Positions 58,735 through 64,000 of a stretch of DNA of 64,000 bases are shown piece by piece. The notes under the pieces are model-generated. The model was not told where the DNA came from. It saw only the letters and a list, made by a program, of their open reading frames with translations, and did no database searches. Position 1 is the first letter of the stretch. Each line of letters begins with the position of its first letter. This DNA is from Actinomadura rubrisoli (GTDB lineage Bacteria; Actinomycetota; Actinomycetes; Streptosporangiales; Streptosporangiaceae): positions 30,904 through 94,903 of the forward strand of contig NZ_SMKU01000003.1 of the NCBI RefSeq assembly GCF_004349215.1, in the 5' to 3' direction. Position numbers and translations under genes: made by a program.

Positions 58735-58761
58735 ATTACCGGTAATACACGTAATACTCGG
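58735..58761. repeat. Nonamer array, site 7 (before DnaB-like gene)
   Basis: ATTACCGGT, AATACACGT, AATACTCGG in tandem, 18 bp upstream of the start. Confidence 0.7.
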
Positions 58762-58774
58762 CAAACATTGCCTG
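58762..58774. repeat. AACATTGC dyad
   Basis: GGCAA-ACA-TTGCC type dyad linking nonamer site 7 to the TGGCACAG boxes. Confidence 0.55.
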
Positions 58775-58788
58775 GCACAGTAAGGTCT
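58773..58788 (+). repeat. TGGCACAG box 3
   Basis: TGGCACAGTAAGGTCT. Confidence 0.7.
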
Positions 58789-58803
58789 GGCACAGTAATG
58801 TTA
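58788..58803 (+). repeat. TGGCACAG box 4
   Basis: TGGCACAGTAATGTTA, 15 bp after box 3 in the same orientation. Confidence 0.7.
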
Positions 58804-58818
58804 TTCCGCCAAAAATAA

Positions 58819-58837
58819 GGCAGGGTGCTACCCTGCC
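58819..58837 (-). terminator. Intergenic hairpin
   Basis: GGCAGGGT/ACCCTGCC, loop GCT, after the nuclease gene and before the DnaB-like promoter region. Confidence 0.6.
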
Positions 58838-58981
58838 CCGACGCAGTACCCGCAGGCACGATGGGCTACATGTTCATGCGTCTCGATCCACTATTGATTT
58901 ATCTGAGAAACATCTGACCTCGGTCCTACTCCCCACATTGCAGGTTTCAGGTGCCCGTCAGCTTGCTGCGTTAAAATATGG

Positions 58982-58997
58982 TGGCACAGTAAGGTAA
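58982..58997 (+). repeat. TGGCACAG box 5
   Basis: TGGCACAGTAAGGTAA, ending 3 bp before the end of the nuclease gene. Confidence 0.7.
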
Positions 58998-59000
58998 TTG

Positions 59001-59789
59001 TCAAGCGAAAAATTTGCAGCTTCTCTGGACATCGCACGTCCGGCAGGCTTCGCCGGGGTTCGGATTGTAGTACCCGATCATGTCGGCAGCGTCCATCTTG
59101 ATGACAAGATCAAGTACCTCTTCGTCAGGCATCTTCAGCAGCTCAACAGGGTTCGTCGGTGCGTTCTCCTTGCATAGGAAGAAGTCGCCGTACTCGACGT
59201 CAATGTCGTACTCCTCTCGTACGGCAATGCCGTACATCCAGAGCTGAAAATCCCAAGCCGGCCGTTTGCCGAACTTCAGATCTCGAACCAAGGGCACCCA
59301 GTTCACGTCCCGGTACAGGGCGTCAATGAATCCTCGGACGATGATCGGCTCGCCGAACAATCCTTCACCGATGTTGATTTTGAACGGCAGCTCTACCGCC
59401 GGGCGGCCGTCGATCTCCCATGGTTCGAGCCCTTCGGTAGTGACGTACTGCATGTAGTTCGCCACCTGCTCAATGCCAAGGGCTTCACGATCAGCAATGT
59501 CTCTGTCGGTGGACTTGCGGCCCCCTCGGAGCCACAATGACCGGTCCGGCTCACGCTGGTCATATTCGGCGATGTACTCGCGGAACTTTGAGACGAAAGC
59601 CTCTTGAACCTCGGAGGCTGTGTGTGTCCGGCCATTGGCCTCCCAGACGTCCAGGAGCGCGTGATGTCCGGCCGATCCGTGCCCCGCCCACGGGGCGGGG
59701 AGCTGCGGGGCGCCTTCGTGGCGCTTCAGTGCAAAGCTCCGTGGGCACCTCGCGAACTCAGTCACCTGTGATGCGCTACGCAGCGACAT
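59001..59789 (-). CDS. PD-(D/E)XK nuclease, Cas4/RecB-like
   Basis: 262 aa. FARCPRSFAL at the start and CRTCDVQRSCKF at the end give the four Cys of an iron-sulfur RecB/Cas4-type nuclease. His42 (GHHALL), GFIDAL, VRDLKFG (motif D-x-K) and QLWMYG complete the site. It probably processes ends for phage recombination; it is not a sign of CRISPR here, as no array or other cas gene is present. Confidence 0.85.
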   Translation of the reverse strand: MSLRSASQVTEFARCPRSFALKRHEGAPQLPAPWAGHGSAGHHALLDVWEANGRTHTASEVQEAFVSKFREYIAEYDQREPDRSLWLRGGRKSTDRDIADREALGIEQVANYMQYVTTEGLEPWEIDGRPAVELPFKINIGEGLFGEPIIVRGFIDALYRDVNWVPLVRDLKFGKRPAWDFQLWMYGIAVREEYDIDVEYGDFFLCKENAPTNPVELLKMPDEEVLDLVIKMDAADMIGYYNPNPGEACRTCDVQRSCKFFA

Positions 59790-60042
59790 CCTTTATCACC
59801 TCCGTGTACCACACCTCTACATCGTCCTCCGTTGGGTGCCGTACCTTCAGGACGCTGTCTCTGACCGCCTCTGGAATGATGGCCCTGGCTTTCTCCCGAC
59901 TTCGCTTCGGGCTTGTTTGGGTGAACTTGAAGATCCAGATTCTTGCACCTCCAGCCGTGAACGTGATGAGCTTTGTCTTCCCATCGCAATACCATTCCTC
60001 TTTTTTACCGCGTAGGAAGGCATTCACGAAAAGCTCATTCAT
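59776..60042 (-). CDS. Hypothetical protein
   Basis: 88 aa. Strand-rich N-terminus (KLITFTAGGARIWIFKF), helix EKARAIIPEAV, then strands. Overlaps the nuclease start by 14 bp, so both are co-expressed. No family recognised. Confidence 0.6.
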   Translation of the reverse strand: MNELFVNAFLRGKKEEWYCDGKTKLITFTAGGARIWIFKFTQTSPKRSREKARAIIPEAVRDSVLKVRHPTEDDVEVWYTEVIKDVAA

Positions 60043-60124
60043 TAGCTTTGATGACCTCTCTACGCTGCCCCGGTCTCAGGGGCGGTTACCCCCGGCGTCC
60101 CTCGGGTTGGGGGACGTGATTGAA

Positions 60125-60562
60125 CTAGAATTCTTCCTCCAAGGTTTTGCGCGCTGCGGCGTACACGCGGCCGATGAACCAGTCATTCTTTTCGGCTGGG
60201 ACGGTCTTCCACTCGGCGGCAGCCCCTTCGTGATCGATTATCAAGTCAAGCTCGTCTGCGAACAGTTCATCGATCCAGGCGAAGGAGCGTTGTAGCAACT
60301 CCGCTTCAGGCTCCCCACCCTGTACGAAAATGCTGATAGCGCGCAATCGCTTGGCAATCGTTGAGTCTCGAAGTTCTTCCGGCAGCGGGCTGGGAATGAA
60401 TCCTGTGTGGTTGAAGTACTCCTTTGTTCTGCCCCACTCGCTAAGGCGAGCGATCAGATACTTTTCGTGGACATTGAGTTCCTTCGCTATCTCCACTCTT
60501 TTCAGTCCGTCAGCCTCTAGGCGCTCTACATCACGCGGGCCGAAGCTGGCTGGCCTAGCCAT
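60125..60562 (-). CDS. HTH DNA-binding protein
   Basis: 145 aa from the ATG at 60562. Residues 8-40 (DVERLEADGLKRVEIAKEL, then HEKYLIARLSEWG) fit a helix-turn-helix. The C-terminal part (ELLQRSFAWIDELFADELDL) is helical. As the first gene of the right arm, with a TGGCACAG box 86 bp upstream, it is the best candidate for an early regulator or a factor acting on that repeat. Direct evidence is lacking. Confidence 0.65.
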   Translation of the reverse strand: MARPASFGPRDVERLEADGLKRVEIAKELNVHEKYLIARLSEWGRTKEYFNHTGFIPSPLPEELRDSTIAKRLRAISIFVQGGEPEAELLQRSFAWIDELFADELDLIIDHEGAAAEWKTVPAEKNDWFIGRVYAAARKTLEEEF

Positions 60563-60647
60563 GATCTTGTCCGTTCCGTTGGGGAAGGTGTCCGTTCGAT
60601 CGGGCCTCGGTTTAGTGGGTGCCCGTGAAACCGAACAAAGATCATAC

Positions 60648-60663
60648 TGGCACAGTAAGGTTA
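60648..60663 (+). repeat. TGGCACAG box 6
   Basis: TGGCACAGTAAGGTTA, identical to box 1, upstream of the HTH gene. Confidence 0.7.
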
Positions 60664-60674
60664 TACGGCGCAAT

Positions 60675-61382
60675 GCTCCGCTTCTGTGATGCAGGTCACG
60701 CTGTTGTGGGTAGTTGGCCTGTCGCTCAGGGTGGAGGTGGCATGTGGATCATCCTACGGGATTCTCGAACGTTTGTTCTACTCCCCCAGGCTCAAACCCC
60801 CTGGAGTGGCCTATCGAGCGCCGATTGGGTTAGGGATGGCCCCATATGGCTGTATGGGGTGTTTCAGATCACGATCGTGCCTGATGCTGTCCAGTTTGTC
60901 CACCCCTGAAGAGTACTTTGTTCAAGCCTCTGACCTGCGGAAACTTACTGAGCGCAATCTTTGAATCGTTGTAAACCACATGCAGTCATGAGCGTCCGTA
61001 TGTCTTATTTGGAGCCAAACTTTATTGCACAACTGACCGATTGGTCATGGTAAAGTTGCAGGTCAGGAAGCTTTTGCTCGCCGTTGACGGCTCCCGGAGG
61101 GGCGCATGTCCGGAACGCAGGACTCCGTTCCCGAACGATCCAGAACACTGGTACACGGGATCAGCGGCGCGTACACCGACCTTCGGTCACAGTTTTGTAA
61201 CGGTGCGTCATGTCCCCTCATGTCCATCTGCGGCCCTGACGGCCCGTGAAAATCGGACATACAAGGAGCAAACCCCCTCCCCTCGTTGTGTAGTTCGATC
61301 ATGACTGTATGTCTACTTTTTGGCCTCTGAGCAGGCACATCCCAACGGTGGATCCCGGGACATCGGTCTAGTCCCCTTTGCA
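60675..61382. other. Right-end non-coding stretch of the prophage
   Basis: About 700 bp without a supported gene. It contains an inverted repeat CCCCATA/TATGGGG (60840-60859) and TGACC-GAT-TGGTCA (61036-61049 region). Arm-type integrase sites could lie here, but none was identified with confidence. Confidence 0.5.
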
Positions 61383-61388
61383 TCAACG
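61383..61388. other. attR: Candidate attR core (TCAACG)
   Basis: Same six bases as the candidate attL core, 25 bp before the HxlR start. High-G+C host sequence begins shortly after. Confidence 0.4.
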
Positions 61389-61412
61389 TTCTATTGGTAC
61401 CCTCTGGAAACC

Positions 61413-61775
61413 ATGAAGGGTGACGCGTTCGACCCCGACTGCCCGACCCGGCTCATCCTCGACCGCATCGGCGACAAGTGGTCGGTGCTGGTCCTGCTGA
61501 GCCTCGCCGAAGGCCCCCGCCGCTTCACCCAGCTGCGCGACATGATCGGCGGCGTCACTCCCAAGGTCCTTACCCAGACCCTGCGGGCCATGCAACGCGA
61601 CGGGCTGCTCACGCGGCACGTCTTCGCCGAGGTCCCGCCGCGCGTCGAGTACGCGCTGACCCCGCTCGGGCTGTCCCTCCAGCGGCCCATCGAGGCCATC
61701 GCCGAGTGGGCCGAGGAGAACGTCGAGGCCGTCGTGTCGGCCCGCGAGCAGCACGACGCCGCCGTCTCCGCCTGA
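61413..61775 (+). CDS. HxlR-family transcriptional regulator
   Basis: 120 aa. CPTRLILDRIGDKWSVLVL, GPRRFTQLRDMIGG, then KVLTQTLRAMQRDGLL are the winged-helix core of HxlR regulators. PPRVEYALTPLG is the wing. Cys near residue 10 may sense thiol stress, as in related proteins. The phage lies within its former promoter region, so its expression may now depend on prophage sequence. Confidence 0.9.
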   Translation: MKGDAFDPDCPTRLILDRIGDKWSVLVLLSLAEGPRRFTQLRDMIGGVTPKVLTQTLRAMQRDGLLTRHVFAEVPPRVEYALTPLGLSLQRPIEAIAEWAEENVEAVVSAREQHDAAVSA

Positions 61776-61954
61776 GCCCGGCCGGGCTCCGCCGAGCCCC
61801 TGCCGTGCCCCGGCTCCTGGCGGGAACCGCCGCGCACCGTCCCGCATCAAACGGACGTAACGCCCGCTTCGGCGCGCCGCCGCTGAAAGCCATCAGTAGC
61901 GGGCTAGAGTCCGGCCGTGCCGGGCGAAACGGGCGGAAAGGCGGGGATCAGCCC

Positions 61955-62671
61955 ATGATGGGGAAGACGCATGCCCTGAGCGGCGCGCTCGCGTGGCTGG
62001 GCGCCGTCCCCCTGCTGAGCCAGGAGCGGCTCATCGGCGACTTCGCCGTGTCGCTGTCGGCGGAGCAGGTCGCCGCGGGCGCGGTGGTGTGCGCGGGAGC
62101 GGCGATCCTGCCCGACATCGACCACCACAACGGCCGCATCGCCAACACCTTCGGCCCGATCACCCACGGCATGTGCAAGTGGATCGGCAAGCTCTCCGGC
62201 GGGCACCGGCAGGCGACCCACTCGATCCTGTTCGCGGTCGCCATCGGCTGGGCCATGGACGCGCTCGCGACGCACTACGTCTACGCGTGGTGGGCCTGCC
62301 TGTTCATGATCGTGGGCCTGGGGCTGCGGGGCGTCGGGCTGGACTTCGAGGGCAAGGAGCCCCAGTCGGCGCTGGCCGACTGCGCGCTCGCCGGCATCGC
62401 CGTCTGGCTGATGCACAACCTCGACATGAGCTTCGTCGGGTTCGCGGTCACGCTCGGCTGCCTGGCGCACGTCGCCGGCGACTGCCTGACGCCCCGGGGC
62501 TGCCCGGTGCTCTGGCCGCTGCCGTGGCGGCTGGACATCCCGGTGATCCCGGTCACCGACGGCAAGGTCGAGCGGTGGGTGGTCGCGCCCGTCCTCTCGG
62601 TCGGGATCGCGATCCTGGCCGTGCGGTCCGTGCTGGGCGACGTCACCACGCAGTGGCTCACGCGGGGCTGA
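61955..62671 (+). CDS. YdjM-type metal-dependent hydrolase, integral membrane
   Basis: 238 aa, GGCGGGGA before the ATG. MMGKTHALSGALAWL, LPDIDHHNGRIANTF and HRQATHSILF hold the His/Asp metal site of the LexA-regulated YdjM family; several membrane segments follow. Substrate unknown. Host gene. Confidence 0.85.
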   Translation: MMGKTHALSGALAWLGAVPLLSQERLIGDFAVSLSAEQVAAGAVVCAGAAILPDIDHHNGRIANTFGPITHGMCKWIGKLSGGHRQATHSILFAVAIGWAMDALATHYVYAWWACLFMIVGLGLRGVGLDFEGKEPQSALADCALAGIAVWLMHNLDMSFVGFAVTLGCLAHVAGDCLTPRGCPVLWPLPWRLDIPVIPVTDGKVERWVVAPVLSVGIAILAVRSVLGDVTTQWLTRG

Positions 62672-62714
62672 CCCCGGCGCCGGCCCGGGGGCGGCGCCCG
62701 GCCGGGACCCCCGC

Positions 62715-63248
62715 TCAGCCGAGCAGGTCGTCGAACTCCTCGCAGGTCAGCGTGATCCAGTTGTTCTCCTCGCGGTGCAGCACGCCCGCCAGCACGACGC
62801 GCTTCACCCCCGGGACGGCCTGCGCCGTGCACGCGACCTGCCCCATCGCGGCGCGGCTCCACTTCACGTCGTAGATCAGCTTGCCGTTCACCCACTGCGC
62901 CTGGCTCACGTCCACGACCAGGTCGCCGGGCCGCCCCTCCCGCCGCACCACCAGGCCGTCGTTCCACGGGACCTCCGTGCTCAGCCCCTGGCGCCGCTCG
63001 GCCGAGGTGATCGCGACACCGAGCTGCGTGACGCCCAGGTAGGGATGGCCGGGCAGGCCGGGACGCACGACGGGCGTCAGCCGCCCCCCGCGCAGCAGGT
63101 AGACGGTGATGGTGGCGGCCTGCCCGTTGGCGACCGGCTTGTCGCCCGCGCTGATGATCCCGGTCGGGCGCACGCCGCACCCGGCCGCCACCGCCACCGC
63201 CAGGACGGCCGCCATCATCGCGCGGGCCGGCCCCGCCGGCCGCCTCAC
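62715..63248 (-). CDS. Lipoprotein, function unknown
   Basis: 177 aa from the GTG at 63248, which overlaps the kinase stop (GTGA). Signal MRRPAGPARAMMAAVLAVA followed by a VAAGC lipobox, so it is probably anchored outside the membrane. The rest is strand-rich, with two Cys near the C-terminus. Lipoproteins coupled to a sensor kinase often modulate it. Confidence 0.72.
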   Translation of the reverse strand: MRRPAGPARAMMAAVLAVAVAAGCGVRPTGIISAGDKPVANGQAATITVYLLRGGRLTPVVRPGLPGHPYLGVTQLGVAITSAERRQGLSTEVPWNDGLVVRREGRPGDLVVDVSQAQWVNGKLIYDVKWSRAAMGQVACTAQAVPGVKRVVLAGVLHREENNWITLTCEEFDDLLG

Positions 63249-63873
63249 GGCGGCCCGCCCTCCTCCGCATCCTCCGCCGCGTCCGCCTCCGCATCCTCCG
63301 CCGTGTCCTGCTCCGCGCTCGGCACCGCGCCCTCCTCCGCGTCCTGCCCGGTGGGGAGCCACAGGGTGAACACGGCGCCCCCGTCCGGCCCGTTGGCCGC
63401 CTGGAGCGTCCCGCCGTGCAGGACGGCGTTCTCCTTGGCGATCGACAGGCCGAGGCCACTGCCCTCGCTGCGGGACCGGGCCGCCTCCGCCTTGACGAAC
63501 CGGTCGAAGACCACGCCGAGCAGGTCGCCGGGCAGGCCGGGGCCGCGGTCGGCGACGGTCAGCTCCATTCCCGCCACGCCGTCCCGCGGCGCCGGGCCGA
63601 AGCTCAGCGCGACCGGCGGGCGCCCGTGCTTGAGCGCGTTGCCCGCGAGGTTGGCCACGACGACGTCGAACCGCCGCGGGTCGAGGCGGGCGCCCAGGTC
63701 CGCCGGGCCCCGCACGGCGACCTCGTCCGTCCAGCCGCGGGCGGCGAGCGTGGCGGCGACGGCCCCGGCGACGTTCACATCGTCCAGGACGAGCGCTGCG
63801 GCGCCCGCGTCGAACCGGCTGATCTCGATCAGGTGCTCGACGAGCATGCCCAGCCGCCGCGTCTCGCGGGCGA
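63245..63873 (-). CDS. Sensor histidine kinase, C-terminal part
   Basis: The visible part runs from the end of the dimerisation helix (ETRRLGMLVEHLIEISRFD) through the HATPase domain: N box NLAGNALKHG, G1 DRGPGLPG, F box VVFDRFVKAE and G2 GSGLGLSIA. The tail is Glu/Ala/Asp-rich. The 5' part is missing because bases after 63873 repeat an inner segment exactly. Confidence 0.8.
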
Positions 63874-64000
63874 CGAGCAGGTCGCCGGGCAGGCCGGGGC
63901 CGCGGTCGGCGACGGTCAGCTCCATTCCCGCCACGCCGTCCCGCGGCGCCGGGCCGAAGCTCAGCGCGACCGGCGGGCGCCCGTGCTTGAGCGCGTTGCC
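63874..64000. repeat. 127-bp exact copy of 63517-63643
   Basis: Direct repeat, identical over its full 127 bases, ending at the last base of the window. A length of 127 equals a k-mer size widely used in short-read assembly. Confidence 0.9.

Noticed and set aside
61478..61954. N-terminal extension of the YdjM-type gene
   Set aside because: It overlaps the HxlR gene in another frame and is Arg/Ala-rich; a ribosome site and the family start MMGKTHALSG fix the start at 61955.

Overview
The window is a GC-rich actinobacterial chromosome segment carrying one integrated siphovirus-type prophage of about 60.7 kb. The flanks (1-665 and 61389-64000) have very high G+C and host-like genes. The interior has visibly lower G+C, dense small genes, a full head-tail module, a lysis cassette, a tyrosine integrase at its left edge and a phage replication module. 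The host genus cannot be fixed from the sequence.

The prophage sits between a NAD(P)-binding SDR/NmrA-like gene (minus, 1-600) and an HxlR-family regulator (plus, 61413-61775), which were probably a divergent pair. A short core, TCAACG, occurs at both junctions (666-671 and 61383-61388). Right of it lie a YdjM-type membrane protein, a lipoprotein and a sensor kinase fragment. The last 127 bases repeat 63517-63643 exactly, so the right edge looks like the end of an assembly contig.

Left arm (0.8-8.6 kb): integrase, a gene-poor stretch full of hairpins, HNH endonuclease, tRNA and tRNA-like sequences, and terminase genes interleaved with single minus-strand 'moron' genes. Most of the morons start with an extended -10 box 6-7 nt before the start codon, as expected for leaderless transcripts. 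The large terminase is interrupted three times, once by a 50-nt hairpin-bearing insertion.

Structural and lysis arm (8.6-27.8 kb, plus strand): portal, scaffold, P22-like coat protein, connectors, tail terminator, major tail protein, tail chaperones with a canonical -1 slippery heptamer (GGGAAAC), a 1904-aa tape measure with two cell-wall hydrolase domains, distal tail protein, ReqiPepy6 Gp37-like protein, baseplate protein, XhlA-like protein, CHAP endolysin, holin, and a beta-helix tail spike.

Right arm (27.8-60.6 kb, almost all minus strand): a long run of small unknown genes often separated by strong hairpins, an ATPase/helicase-like protein, an Lsr2-like protein, a gene-free regulatory or replication region (43.85-45.9 kb), then the DNA metabolism module: family A DNA polymerase, B12-dependent ribonucleotide reductase, sigma-like factor, metallophosphoesterase, DUF3310, primase split by a +1 frame change, endonuclease VII, DnaB-like ATPase, Cas4/RecB-like nuclease and an HTH protein.

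Three families of short intergenic repeats tie the prophage together: nonamer arrays (AATACNNGN, seven sites), a 16-bp asymmetric box TGGCACAGTAAGGTTA (six sites) and a dyad around AACATTGC (a dense cluster at 45.5-45.8 kb plus single copies). They co-occur upstream of replication genes and the tail spike and are the best candidates for an undescribed control system. No classical repressor gene was recognised.
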